From: an uncultured Gemmiger sp.
GTDB taxonomy: Bacteria > Bacillota > Clostridia > Oscillospirales > Ruminococcaceae
Assembly: GCA_944388145.1 (NCBI GenBank)
Contig: CALXHQ010000007.1
Coordinates: 1-64,000, forward strand
DNA length: 64,000 bases
Reading direction: 5' to 3'
The notes beneath the pieces are model-generated. The model worked only from the letters and a program-made list of their open reading frames with translations, was not told the DNA's origin and did no database searches. This document shows positions 48,542 to 57,429 of this stretch, one piece after another; the stretch's first letter is position 1; each line of letters starts with the position of its first letter. The position numbers and the translations under genes are program-made.

Positions 48542-48793
48542 ATGAAATCCACTGGCATTATCCGCACCACCGACAACCTGGGCCGCATTGTGCTGCCCAA
48601 AGAGCTGAGGAAAGCCTTTGGCATTTCCGCCGAGACACCTCTGGAGATTTTTACCGATGGGGACGCCATTGTTCTGCGCAAGTACCGGCCCGCCGGCAGC
48701 TGCGATTTCTGCGGTGAGGTAACCGCCGACACGGTAGAGTACCGGGGCCTGCACATCTGTGCCGCCTGCCGCAGGGCCATCAGCCAGCTGTAA
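48542..48793 (+). CDS. AbrB/MazE/SpoVT-type transition-state regulator
   Basis: 83 residues from ATG 48542 (GGAAAGGAAG). The swapped-hairpin DNA-binding domain reads STGIIRTTDNLGRIVLPKEL then TPLEIFTDGDAIVLRKY. The C-terminal half has CDFCGE and CAACRR, a possible small zinc site, as in clostridial AbrB relatives. AbrB-type proteins bind many promoters and control growth-phase or sporulation transitions. It is divergent in function from, but close to, the XRE gene convergent with it. Confidence 0.9.
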   Translation: MKSTGIIRTTDNLGRIVLPKELRKAFGISAETPLEIFTDGDAIVLRKYRPAGSCDFCGEVTADTVEYRGLHICAACRRAISQL

Positions 48794-48845
48794 ACAAACA
48801 ACGCAGCCGCGGTGGCTGCCGCTGCTGCACTGTCGGGTTTGTAAT

Positions 48846-49541
48846 TCAGCTGGATTTGTGCATGCTGCGCGCCGACTCCTCGCTGTTCTTGATCAGGTTC
48901 AGCAGGCTGGTGGCATGGCGGGGATACTCGGCGGTCAGGCCGGCGGTGGTCATATCCAATGCGGCCACTGCGCGGGGGGCGGCGGGGCCGTTTTCCCCCG
49001 CCAAGACCGCCTGCAGGTCCGCCTCCGCCATATGCATGGCGGCGTCGGTATCGCTTTGCCAGCGGGCGCGGCTGATGCGGAACATGCTGGCCACATTTTT
49101 GGGCGAGGCCTGGTACAGATGCCGGAAAATCCGGTAAACCGCCAGCATCAGATAGTTGCTGACCGCGCCGACCAGGTCCTTGTCCCGGCAGGCGGCCAGT
49201 TTGTCAAAGATGATGTCCAGCGAGTTTTCAATGAGTTTTTTGTACATCACCGGCAGCACACTGCCCCGGTAGACGCTGTCGCTGTGGGCAGTGGCGTCGG
49301 GCAGCTGGTCCACCGAGATGGTCTGGCCGCTGCGCTCGGCGCTGCGGCCAAGAAGATAATCACAGGAAACCCCATAGTAGTCCGCCACCTGCACCACAAA
49401 CTCCAGGCCGCACTCCCGGATTCCCTTCTCATAATGAGAGAGCTGCGCCTGAGAGATGCCCAAATCCTGCGCGGCCTGCTTTTGGGTAAGGCCACGCTCC
49501 TTGCGAAGCAATGTGATGATGCGATTGAATTCGACCGCCAT
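48846..49541 (-). CDS. XRE-family transcriptional regulator with helical C-terminal domain
   Basis: 231 residues. HTH_3 covers about residues 6-65 (IITLLRKERGLTQKQAAQDL, GISQAQLSHYEKGIRECGLE, VSCDYLLGRS). The remainder (about 90-231) is a helical domain with no recognised ligand fold (YKKLIENSLDIIFDKLAACR, RARWQSDTDAAMHMAEADLQ). A palindrome overlaps the -35 of its own promoter, so it probably represses itself. Target genes are unknown. Confidence 0.85.
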   Translation of the reverse strand: MAVEFNRIITLLRKERGLTQKQAAQDLGISQAQLSHYEKGIRECGLEFVVQVADYYGVSCDYLLGRSAERSGQTISVDQLPDATAHSDSVYRGSVLPVMYKKLIENSLDIIFDKLAACRDKDLVGAVSNYLMLAVYRIFRHLYQASPKNVASMFRISRARWQSDTDAAMHMAEADLQAVLAGENGPAAPRAVAALDMTTAGLTAEYPRHATSLLNLIKNSEESARSMHKSS

Positions 49542-49706
49542 GGTTCCTGCCGTCCTTGCCGGGGCGCCGCATGCCCCTGTTATTCAAGAGCAGCCCCGGG
49601 CAGGTCTGCTCCCCCATCATATAGTGCAATACCTCCGGCGGGCCGCCGGAGATGGCGGGAACTGCCCACTTCCGGCAGTACGCCATCATCGTATTACGTG
49701 ATGTAC

Positions 49707-49743
49707 ATTATATCTTTTGAAAAACATTTTGTAAATACAAAAT
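49707..49743 (-). promoter_or_regulatory. Promoter of the XRE gene with overlapping palindrome
   Basis: Minus strand TTTACA (49730-49735), 17 bp, TATAAT (49707-49712). Perfect palindrome ATTTTGTA-AA-TACAAAAT at 49726-49743 overlaps the -35. Confidence 0.7.
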
Positions 49744-50088
49744 CTGCCAAGTTTTGACACCTGTTTTTGACGATTTTTACAACCCGGCGCCGTTTTGGAC
49801 AAGATATAGGCGTTGCCGCAAAAGCAAGGCCACAAATATTGTGGCCGGGAAATTTTGGCAGAAAAGCGGGCCGCACAAATTGTAATAATATTGTAATTAT
49901 TTTTGCGGTTGTTTTCTGATATTCTGTTTTTCGCCCGGCGCCAGGTGCAGGCAGGACCGTCTGCACCGCCGGTCCTGCCCCTCAGGGCGCACCCGGCCGG
50001 CCAAAACGCCGCCCGCTGTTTGTGCCGCCCCGGTTGAGCGGGACCTTGCCGGGATCAGCCTGATACCACCCGAAGGAGGGACCTACCC
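49744..50088. other. AT-rich to GC-rich gap upstream of the phosphatase gene
   Basis: No gene is seen. Around 49880-49930 it is AT-rich (TTGTAATAATATTGTAATTA), where a rightward promoter for the phosphatase may lie, but I cannot fix a pair. Confidence 0.4.
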
Positions 50089-50730
50089 TTGAAATATTAC
50101 AAACTGCACCTGATCCGCCACGGCCTGACCGCCGGCAACCTGGAAGGCCGCTACATCGGCAGCGGCACCGACCTGCCCCTGTGCGGCAAGGGCCGCCAGG
50201 ACCTGCTGGCGCTGAAACAGCAATTTTGCTACCCGCCGGTATCGCTGGTGTTCACCTCGCCGCTGCTGCGGGCCACCCAGACGGCAGATATCCTGTATCC
50301 CGGCGTCAAACAGATTCCGCTGCGGGACCTGCGGGAGATGGATTTCGGCGTGTTTGAGGGCCAGCCGCTGGAGCAGCTGGTGAAGGACCCCGCCTTTGCC
50401 CGCTGGATGGACCCCAACAGCAAGGAGGTCCCCCAGGGAGCCGAGGGCCGGGAGGCTTTTTACCAGCGCACCGGCGGCATGTTGCTGAAGCTGTTTGAGT
50501 ACCTGCTGCGCAGCCACACCCAGGAAGCCGCCTGCATCACCCACGGCGGTGTGATCATGAGCATGCTGGCCCAGCACGCCCTGCCCCAGCGCAAGCCGGA
50601 GGACTGGATGACCGACCCGGGGTGCGGGTACTCGGTGCGCTGCGACGCCGAGATGTGGATGCGCGACCGCCTGGTGGAGGCCTTCGACGTGGTGCCGCTG
50701 GGCTATCTGGACGGTGTGGCAGAGGAATAA
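50089..50730 (+). CDS. Histidine phosphatase family protein
   Basis: 213 residues from a TTG start at 50089 with GAAGGAGGG about 11 bases upstream. The family core is LHLIRHGLTAGNLEGRYIGS (RHG phosphohistidine site), SPLLRATQTADIL, DFGVFEGQPLEQL and CITHGGVIMSML with the second His. Substrates in this phosphoglycerate-mutase-like group range from sugar phosphates to alpha-ribazole phosphate; none is indicated here. Single-gene unit ending at a bidirectional terminator. Confidence 0.88.
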   Translation: MKYYKLHLIRHGLTAGNLEGRYIGSGTDLPLCGKGRQDLLALKQQFCYPPVSLVFTSPLLRATQTADILYPGVKQIPLRDLREMDFGVFEGQPLEQLVKDPAFARWMDPNSKEVPQGAEGREAFYQRTGGMLLKLFEYLLRSHTQEAACITHGGVIMSMLAQHALPQRKPEDWMTDPGCGYSVRCDAEMWMRDRLVEAFDVVPLGYLDGVAEE

Positions 50731-50778
50731 CCCCGGGCGTTTTCTCCCCTGCCGCCCCTTTGCCACGGCGAACAATGC

Positions 50779-50832
50779 AAAACAGTCCCCGCCGCCCTGT
50801 GCATTCTGCCAGGGCGGCGGGGACTGCCTTTG
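50779..50832. terminator. Bidirectional terminator
   Basis: CAGTCCCCGCCGCCCTG / CAGGGCGGCGGGGACTG with a 10-base loop, T-rich beyond both ends. Confidence 0.8.
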
Positions 50833-50850
50833 TATGGGATGGTATCCGGC

Positions 50851-52104
50851 TCAGCCGGCGGCATCCGGCGCCGGGGTGGCCGCCGGGTCAGGCGTGGGCG
50901 TTGCCAGCGAGGCAGCCAGCTGGGCCTGATAGTCGTCGTACTCCTGCTGGGCCTGGGCGGCGGCCTCGTCGCTGACACCGGAGGCCAGCAGTGCCGGCTT
51001 GGCGGGCAGTGCCTGGTCGGTACCGTCCTCTCCCACCACCCGCAGGCCCTGGCCATAGTAGCCGCCCCAGACGGCGATATAGCTCTTGCCGGGGTTGACC
51101 TTCAGGCTGTTGCCCTCCAGATCGGTAAGCACCAGCGGCGCAGTGGCGTCACCCTTTTGCCAGCGGATCTCCTGCCAGGCGCCGTCGGTGAGATACAGGC
51201 CGGTACCGCCGGTCAGATCATACTGGCGGGTGTAGCCGTCATCCTTGATGCCGGAGGAGGCGTACAGCACAAACAGGTTGGTGAAGGACGCCTGCTGCCC
51301 GGCATCCGCATCCATAGCCTGGCTGCCGTCGGGGTTGGTTTTGAAATAGACCCCGTCATTTGCCGAGTAGTAGAAACTCTCGGTGTCGGCGGCGGAGAAG
51401 GTCACGTGCAGCTCGATGCCGTTTCGGGCGGCGGGATCGGGGCGTTCCGCAAAGTCAAACAGCTGGGTGGTCTGGCCGTCAGTGCCGGCGCCGTACAGGT
51501 TCATGCCCGCCTTGACCAGGTCGCCGGTGGTATACCAGCAGTTTTCCTCCCGGTAGCCGCTGGTCTGGCGCCCGTCGTCAAAGGCAAAGGCCGCCGTGCC
51601 GGTGTGAAAACCGTCCACGTCCTGATAGTTCAGCAGATTGACCAGGTTATAGGCATAGACATTCTTATCGATGTAGACCGGCACCGCGTTCAGCGGCAGG
51701 GCAAATTGCAGCATCAGGTCCCGGCCGGGGGCCACCGGCCCTGCCTTGCTGATCTGGTCTGCGCTGGCAAAAATCGCCATCAGGCCGGCGGTGCTGCCCT
51801 CGGTCACGCCGGCCACCAGCACATCGGCCCGGGCGATGCCCCACTGGGGCAGGCTGCCGTCCCCGGTGCGGATCTGCACCGCCACCGGGCGCTGGCCGGT
51901 CAGCGCACCGGTGGGATCGGCCTGGCCGGTGAGCAGGTTGGTGCCCGGCTGGGGCGTCGGGGTGGGGGACGGGGTGGGGGCAGGCGTGGCAGTGGGCGCC
52001 GGGGTGGGGGCAGGCGTGGCCGCCGGCTGGCTGCCGAACAGGCTGCAGCCAGCCAGTGAAAAGGCCATTGCCGCCGCAAGCAATGCGGTCTGGATACGTT
52101 TCAT
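50851..52104 (-). CDS. DUF3048 lipoprotein
   Basis: 417 residues from ATG 52102-52104. Signal peptide with lipobox LAGCSLFG; a Thr/Pro/Ala linker; then the two-lobed DUF3048 (YerB-like) region from TNLLTGQADPTGALTGQRPV to about residue 365 (GWYTTGD.., WQKGDATAPLVLTDLEGNSL). A low-complexity Pro/Ala tail ends the protein. It is anchored outside the membrane; YerB function is unknown. A related gene lies just upstream in the same direction, so the two arose by duplication. Confidence 0.85.
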   Translation of the reverse strand: MKRIQTALLAAAMAFSLAGCSLFGSQPAATPAPTPAPTATPAPTPSPTPTPQPGTNLLTGQADPTGALTGQRPVAVQIRTGDGSLPQWGIARADVLVAGVTEGSTAGLMAIFASADQISKAGPVAPGRDLMLQFALPLNAVPVYIDKNVYAYNLVNLLNYQDVDGFHTGTAAFAFDDGRQTSGYREENCWYTTGDLVKAGMNLYGAGTDGQTTQLFDFAERPDPAARNGIELHVTFSAADTESFYYSANDGVYFKTNPDGSQAMDADAGQQASFTNLFVLYASSGIKDDGYTRQYDLTGGTGLYLTDGAWQEIRWQKGDATAPLVLTDLEGNSLKVNPGKSYIAVWGGYYGQGLRVVGEDGTDQALPAKPALLASGVSDEAAAQAQQEYDDYQAQLAASLATPTPDPAATPAPDAAG

Positions 52105-52171
52105 GCGAGGTACCTCGTTTTGGGGAATGGTGCAGGCCGGGCGACAAAAATCGGCACGGTCCGCAAAACGC

Positions 52172-52224
52172 AAAAAGGGTTGCCGCGGGCGGTTGATGCC
52201 CGCCTGGCACGGCTCCCCTTTTTG
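52172..52224 (-). terminator. Terminator-like hairpin between the two DUF3048 genes
   Basis: Minus strand: GGCGGGC-ATCAA-CCGCCCG core with flanking GCC/GGC, followed by five T. It may separate the two genes' transcripts. Confidence 0.5.
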
Positions 52225-52285
52225 GCTGATCACGGTCCGGTCAGCAGCCGGGCCGAAGGTTGCGGATATTGGTGTGTTTGCCGGA

Positions 52286-53593
52286 TCAATCGACGTAGTC
52301 GTCCACGTTGCCGGTGACGCCCTCGCCGTTCTCCACAGCTTCCTCGTCCACCACGGTCTCGGTGGTAGCTTCGTCGCTGGCCTGCAGGTCGTGCTCGGCC
52401 AGGGTGCCCACATCCAGGTTGGCGGCCTCGTCAATGTCTACCACCGTGACGTAACTCTTGCCGATGTTCACCGGCAGCAGCTGGTCGCTGCACTGGCCGT
52501 CCTCGGTCAGGTAATACAGGCGCAGGGCCTCCAGCGGGGTGCCCTTCTGCCAATAGATCTTCTCAATCTTGCCGCCGTAGCAGTAATAGCCGATGCCTCC
52601 GTTGCCGAAGTCCACATCCTGGATGTCGTGGCTGTCGCCGGGGTAAGCCTCAAAATCGGTGTAGAGGATGACCAGGTTGGTGAAGTTCAGCTGAGTGTCG
52701 TACTCCTCATCGATGGTATCCCGCCAGGAGCCGTCGGTGGAATAGTACTGCTGCATATTGTAGGTGGTGGTGGCGGCGTCGTACAGGAAGCGGGTCTTAT
52801 AGCTGGCACTGTGGGTGATGGCCACATACTCGCCGTCCTGCACCACCGGGCCGTACTTGTCCGAGTAGCCGCTGTCCGGGCTGGCGGACAGGTCGCGGAC
52901 CGGGGTCTCGCTGCGGTAGTCCACAAAGTTGAAGAAGGTGGAGTTGTAGGTGCGGTTCATATCCACACCCTCATCGGCGATATACTTGGCGATGTTCTCG
53001 CCGCTGGTGTACATGGTGTGCTCCAGCGCCAGGCCGTTGCCGTAGCTCTGGCCCTGCCAGTTGACGCGGGACTTGTCCCGGTAGCCGTAGGCGCCGTTGG
53101 TATTGTTCAGGTTGCCGTAGTCGTAGTTCTTGGCGTACTGGGTCATAAAGACGCTTTCACCCTCGTGGATATACAGCGCCTGCCAGGGCAGGATCAGCTG
53201 GAAGAACTGGTCACGGCCGGAACGGACGGGCCCGATCTCCTCAATGTCGTTGTAATCCACAAACAGCGGCATAAAGCGGGTAATGCCGCCCTCCACCTTG
53301 ATCTCAAACAGCATATCCGCCCGGGACAGCCCGCGCTGAGGGCGGGCCGCGGTGATATTGTTGACCATGACCGCCGTGATGCGCTGGCCCTCGGGGTAGT
53401 CGGCGTCTTTGGGTTCACCGGTCAGGACATTGGCCTCGTAGGGGGGCAGGGTGGGTGTGGGGGCCGGGGTGGACTCGGCCTCGGGGGCCTGGCCGCCGGA
53501 TGCCGGCGCCTGGCTTTCCTGGTTTTTGCTGCAGGCAGCCAGCATGGCGCAGGCGGACAGCACCGCCAGGATGCTAAGGAATTTGCGCTTCAT
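52286..53593 (-). CDS. DUF3048 lipoprotein (second copy)
   Basis: 435 residues. Lipobox LAACSKN; linker; DUF3048 with PYEANVLTGEPKDADYPEGQ, NNITAARPQRGLSRADMLFE, PVRSGRDQFFQLILPWQAL and IYWQKGTPLEALRLYYLTED. The last 60 residues are very acidic (ETVVDEEAVENGEGV). It is better conserved than the downstream copy in the RSGRD region. Own promoter 120 bases upstream. Function unknown; extracytoplasmic. Confidence 0.87.
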   Translation of the reverse strand: MKRKFLSILAVLSACAMLAACSKNQESQAPASGGQAPEAESTPAPTPTLPPYEANVLTGEPKDADYPEGQRITAVMVNNITAARPQRGLSRADMLFEIKVEGGITRFMPLFVDYNDIEEIGPVRSGRDQFFQLILPWQALYIHEGESVFMTQYAKNYDYGNLNNTNGAYGYRDKSRVNWQGQSYGNGLALEHTMYTSGENIAKYIADEGVDMNRTYNSTFFNFVDYRSETPVRDLSASPDSGYSDKYGPVVQDGEYVAITHSASYKTRFLYDAATTTYNMQQYYSTDGSWRDTIDEEYDTQLNFTNLVILYTDFEAYPGDSHDIQDVDFGNGGIGYYCYGGKIEKIYWQKGTPLEALRLYYLTEDGQCSDQLLPVNIGKSYVTVVDIDEAANLDVGTLAEHDLQASDEATTETVVDEEAVENGEGVTGNVDDYVD

Positions 53594-53715
53594 GGACAGT
53601 CCTCTTTTCTTTCATTTTCTAACGGGGGATATTCTCTTCAGCGAGACCGGAACCCGCTGCCAATCTTTTTGCGGTGGCACACAGCCGGCAGCAGGGTGCC
53701 GCCGGTGCTTTTTCT

Positions 53716-53744
53716 ATTCTACTTGCTTTGGCCTGATTTGTAAA
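53716..53744 (-). promoter_or_regulatory. Promoter of the DUF3048 gene
   Basis: Minus strand TTTACA, 17 bp, TAGAAT. Confidence 0.65.
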
Positions 53745-53815
53745 GCGCATGGCCAGATTTTTACAACCGGCCATCGCCGCTCTGAACGCCCGCCATGGGT
53801 CTTTTGTGGCGGGGC

Positions 53816-53867
53816 TTGCAGACAGCACACCGGTCTGCTACAATACTGTTATATTTTGCAGACCGGT
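53816..53867 (+). promoter_or_regulatory. Promoter with palindromic operator for the membrane protein gene
   Basis: TTGCAG (53816-53821), 17 bp, TACAAT (53839-53844). Perfect 10-bp inverted arms ACCGGTCTGC (53829-53838) and GCAGACCGGT (53858-53867) bracket the -10. Confidence 0.65.
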
Positions 53868-53961
53868 TTCACGTTTACTTGTGTAAATTCACCAAATTGC
53901 ACAAGCTGCTTTGTCTATTTTGACAAAGTGCTGCGAAAGCCGGCAAAGGAGTGCGAATTGC

Positions 53962-54747
53962 ATGGGATTGTTTTCTTCCTATAACAAACCGGGGCCGGGC
54001 GTTGCCCCCGATGCGCCCCGCAAGCGGGGTCTGGCCCGGCTGATGGAACTGCTGGGCCGGGACATGGGGCCCTTTTTCAAGGCCGGGTTTCTGGCGCTTG
54101 TGGGGGCACTACCCTTCTTGGCGGGCGTGGTATTCTCAGTGATGACCCACTCGCTGCTGATCCTGATGATCGCCGCGGTGCTCGGCGGCATGATCGCCGC
54201 CCCGCAGATCGTGGGCGTGGCCGACACGGTACTGCGCAGCCTGCGGGACGAGCCGGGCTTCTGGTGGCACACCTACCGCCGCAGCTGGAAGCAGAACGCG
54301 GCGGCCTCGCTGCTGCCGGGGGCGGTGTTCGGGCTGATCTTTGGCGGCGAGATCTTTTTGTATATGCATCTGTCCTCCATGGAGGCCGGCACCGGCGTGA
54401 TTATCATGCTGCTGTTGGCGGTCATCCTCTCGCTGGGCGTGTCCAACTACGTCTGGGCGCAGATTGCACTGCTGAACCTGCCCTTTTTAACGCTGCTCAA
54501 AAATGCCATGTTCCTGTTTTTGGCCTACCTGCCCGCCAGCCTGGGCGCCACCGTGGTGCTGGTGCTGTACTGGGGCGCGGCGGTGCTGCTGTTCCCGCTG
54601 TCCTTCCCGGTTTTGCTGCTGACCAATTTTTGGTTGCCGATGGTGCCTGCCCTGCTGATCATCTACAACGGCCTGAACCAGAGCTTTGAGATTGAAAAGA
54701 CCCTGACCGCCCGCCGCAAGGAGCAGGAGGGCACCGGTCAGTCCTGA
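53962..54747 (+). CDS. Polytopic membrane protein (possibly YesL/DUF624-like)
   Basis: 261 residues from ATG 53962 (AAAGGAG 10 bases upstream). Roughly six hydrophobic segments (FLALVGALPFLAGVVFSVMT, LLILMIAAVLGGMIAAPQIV, VIIMLLLAVILSLGVSNYVW and others) with a cytoplasmic TYRRSWKQN loop. The layout and the soluble TYRRSWKQN loop between helices 2 and 3 are like YesL/DUF624 proteins, but length is greater. Substrate and function are unknown. Controlled by an operator-flanked promoter, ending at a strong terminator. Confidence 0.6.
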   Translation: MGLFSSYNKPGPGVAPDAPRKRGLARLMELLGRDMGPFFKAGFLALVGALPFLAGVVFSVMTHSLLILMIAAVLGGMIAAPQIVGVADTVLRSLRDEPGFWWHTYRRSWKQNAAASLLPGAVFGLIFGGEIFLYMHLSSMEAGTGVIIMLLLAVILSLGVSNYVWAQIALLNLPFLTLLKNAMFLFLAYLPASLGATVVLVLYWGAAVLLFPLSFPVLLLTNFWLPMVPALLIIYNGLNQSFEIEKTLTARRKEQEGTGQS

Positions 54748-54768
54748 GCTTGCCCTTCATTTTGTGGA

Positions 54769-54806
54769 AACACGCCGCAGAGGTTTTCTCTGCGGCGTGT
54801 TTTTTT
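54769..54806 (+). terminator. Terminator of the membrane protein gene
   Basis: ACACGCCGCAGAG / CTCTGCGGCGTGT with a 4-base loop, then seven T. Confidence 0.85.
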
Positions 54807-54836
54807 GCCGGTCCCAGCCGGGATACCGGCCCGCGT

Positions 54837-56216
54837 TCATTTCAAAAACATCCGCACCAGCTTTTCCTTCAGGCCGGTGTAGGGCTGGTAACGCATGGGC
54901 AGATCCAGCCAGGTCTTTTTGTCCACAATGCTGCGCAGGTGGCTGAATTCCTCAAAGCCGGCCCTGCCGTGGTAGCCGCCCATACCACTCTCCCCCACGC
55001 CGCCGAAGGGCATGCCGCTGGTGGCCAGGTGGATGATGGTATCGTTGATGCAGCCGCCGCCAAAGCGGCAGCGGGCCAGCACCTGTTTGCGGTTGGCGCG
55101 GCTGGAGGTAAAAAAGTACAGCGCCAGCGGGTGGGGGCGGCTTTCGATGTTGGCGATGGCCTCGTCCAAGGCGTCCCAGGTCAGCACCGGCAGGACGGGG
55201 CCGAAGATTTCCTCCCCCATCACCGGGTCGTCCCAGGTCACATCGGTCATGACGGTGGGGGCGATGCGCAACGCCTGTGCGTCAGCCTGGCCGCCAATGG
55301 CCACCTTGGCCGGGTTGATCAGGCCGGTGATGCGGTCAAAGTGCTTGCGGTTGATGATCTTGCCGTAGTCGTGGTTCTCAAGCGGCTCGGTACCGAACTG
55401 GGCGGTGATTTCCTTTTGGATACAGTCCACCAGCTCGTCCCGGATGGAAGCCTGGCAGTACAGGTAGTCGGGCGCCACGCAGGTCTGGCCGCAGTTGAGG
55501 TACTTGCCAAAGACGATGCGTTTTGCCGCCAGCTTCAGGTCGGCGGTGGCGTCCACAAGGCAGGGGCTCTTGCCGCCCAGCTCCAATGTGACCGGGGTCA
55601 GGTACTCGGCCGCATGGCGCAGCACCTCCCGGCCCACCGCCTTGCCGCCGGTGAAAAAGATCTTGTCAAACCGCTGTTCCAGCAGGGCCTGGTTTTCGGC
55701 CCGGCCGCCGGTGACCACAAAGACGTATTCCGGCGGGAAACACTCGGACAGGATGGTGCGGAGTACCTCACTGGTGGCGGGCGAGTAGGCGCTGGGCTTG
55801 ACCACCGCGGTGTTGCCGGCGGCCAGCGCGTCGATGAGCGGCTCCAGCGTGAGCATCAGCGGGTAGTTCCAGGGGCTCATGATGAGGGTGACGCCGTAGG
55901 GCGACGGGCTGCGGAAACTGCGGGCCGCAAACTGGGAGATGGGGGTGTAGACCGTCCTGTCCCGCATCAGGCCGGCCAGGTGGCGGCGCATCCAGGACAG
56001 CTCCGACAAGGTCATGCCGGTCTCGCACAGATAGCCCTCCATGCGGCTTTTGCCCAGGTCGGCCCTCAGTGCAGCATCGATGTCGGCTTCGTGGCGGAGG
56101 ATGGCGGCTTTCAGCGCGTCAAGCGCTCCGGTGCGAAACGCCCGGGGCAGCGTTTTCCCCGTCGAGAAGAATTGTCTCTGGTTTTGCACCACCTGTGCAA
56201 TTTCCTGCTGTGTCAT
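54837..56216 (-). CDS. Aldehyde dehydrogenase, class 3-like
   Basis: 459 residues. The NAD(P)-binding SPWNYPLMLTLEPLIDALAA region, catalytic Glu in ELGGKSPCLVD and catalytic Cys in NCGQTCVAPDYLY are intact, with the closing TSGMPFGGVGESGMGGYHG. The length and lack of an N-terminal extension fit the class 3 (ALDH3) group, which oxidises medium-chain aldehydes. The upstream alcohol dehydrogenase gene overlaps its first 98 bp, so both are one operon with linked functions. Confidence 0.9.
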   Translation of the reverse strand: MTQQEIAQVVQNQRQFFSTGKTLPRAFRTGALDALKAAILRHEADIDAALRADLGKSRMEGYLCETGMTLSELSWMRRHLAGLMRDRTVYTPISQFAARSFRSPSPYGVTLIMSPWNYPLMLTLEPLIDALAAGNTAVVKPSAYSPATSEVLRTILSECFPPEYVFVVTGGRAENQALLEQRFDKIFFTGGKAVGREVLRHAAEYLTPVTLELGGKSPCLVDATADLKLAAKRIVFGKYLNCGQTCVAPDYLYCQASIRDELVDCIQKEITAQFGTEPLENHDYGKIINRKHFDRITGLINPAKVAIGGQADAQALRIAPTVMTDVTWDDPVMGEEIFGPVLPVLTWDALDEAIANIESRPHPLALYFFTSSRANRKQVLARCRFGGGCINDTIIHLATSGMPFGGVGESGMGGYHGRAGFEEFSHLRSIVDKKTWLDLPMRYQPYTGLKEKLVRMFLK

Positions 56217-57429
56217 TGGCAGTTTCCTCCGTTTTGGGCATGACCAGGCGGTAGAGCGCCTGGAGTTCCTGGGCGTCCATCAGCACCGGCACCGGATAGA
56301 GGGGGTTGCCCTCGTGGTCGGCATTGCGGGCCAGCATGGGCAGGTCCTCCTCCCGGATTCCTTCCAGCGTGCGGGGGATGCCCATATCCGCATTCATTTT
56401 GCGCAGTTTTGCGATAAACTTGGCCGCTGCCTGGGCAGGGGTATCGCGGACCGACGCCACGCCGGTTTCCACCGCCAGGCGGCCCAGCTTTTTGTGGGCG
56501 GCGGGGCCGTAGGCTTCCAGCACCTCGGGCAGCAGCACCGCATTGGCCAGGCCGTGGGCGATGCCGTACTGCCCGCCCAGCGAGTGGGCCACCGCGTGGA
56601 CATACCCCACATAGCTTTTGGTGAAGGCGGTGCCGGCCAGGTAGGCGGCGCGCAGCATTTTGGCGCGGGCGGTGCGGTCGCCGCCGTGCTCATAGGCCAC
56701 CGGCAGGCTTTCCAGGATCAGGCGCACCGCCTCGACGGCGGCCTGCCGGGTGCCCCTGGTGGTGGAACCGCCGATATAGGCCTCCACCGCGTGGGTCATG
56801 GCGTCCATGCCAGTGGTGGCGGTCAGCCGAGGCGGCAGGCCGATGGTGACCTCCGGGTCCAAAAGTGCGTAGGGCGGGATGAGGGCAAAATCGTTGATGG
56901 GGTATTTGTGGTGGGTCTCGCCGTCGGTGATGACGGCGGCCAGCGTGGTTTCGCTGCCGGTGCCGGCGGTGGTGGGCACGGCGATCAGCAGCGGCAGCGG
57001 CCGCATGACGTGGAGCAGCCCCTCCATCCGGTCCAGCTGCCGGTCAGGCCGGGCGATGCGGGCGCCGCATGCCTTGGCGCAGTCCATGCTGGACCCGCCG
57101 CCGAAGGCGATGATGGCCTGGCAGCCGTGGTCCAGATACAGCTTGCGGGCAGCCTCCACATTGGCGACGGTTGGGTTGGCCACGGTGCCGTCAAAGAGAA
57201 TCACGCCGATGAACGCCTCAGCCAGGGCGTCCTCCAGCGGGCGGGTCAGGCCGTGGCTGCGGATGCCCTTGTCGGTGACCAGCAGCACCTGATGGACATT
57301 TTTGCTCACCAGCAGGTCGGCCACGCCCTGCACGCCGTCCAGGAGTTTTGGTTCCCGGTAGGGCAAAAACGGCAGCGCGATGCGGAACACCAGCTGATAG
57401 GCGCGGCAGTAAAGTTTGCGCAGCGGATT
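56119..57429 (-). CDS. Iron-containing alcohol dehydrogenase
   Basis: 436 residues from ATG 57427-57429 (GGAGGTACCTG). Family motifs: GGGSSMDCAKACG (nucleotide site), PTTAGTGSETT, and metal ligands in AMTHAVEAYIGG and AVAHSLGGQYGIAHGLANAV. It reduces an aldehyde or oxidises an alcohol with NAD(P)H. After LYRLVMPK, where relatives end, about 33 more residues (ETANDTAGNCTGGAKPETIL...) read through into the aldehyde dehydrogenase gene, giving a 98-bp overlap. The tail looks like added junk from a lost stop codon. Confidence 0.88.
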   Translation of the reverse strand, partial: NPLRKLYCRAYQLVFRIALPFLPYREPKLLDGVQGVADLLVSKNVHQVLLVTDKGIRSHGLTRPLEDALAEAFIGVILFDGTVANPTVANVEAARKLYLDHGCQAIIAFGGGSSMDCAKACGARIARPDRQLDRMEGLLHVMRPLPLLIAVPTTAGTGSETTLAAVITDGETHHKYPINDFALIPPYALLDPEVTIGLPPRLTATTGMDAMTHAVEAYIGGSTTRGTRQAAVEAVRLILESLPVAYEHGGDRTARAKMLRAAYLAGTAFTKSYVGYVHAVAHSLGGQYGIAHGLANAVLLPEVLEAYGPAAHKKLGRLAVETGVASVRDTPAQAAAKFIAKLRKMNADMGIPRTLEGIREEDLPMLARNADHEGNPLYPVPVLMDAQELQALYRLVMPKTEETANDTAGNCTGGAKPETILLDGENAAPGVSHRSA

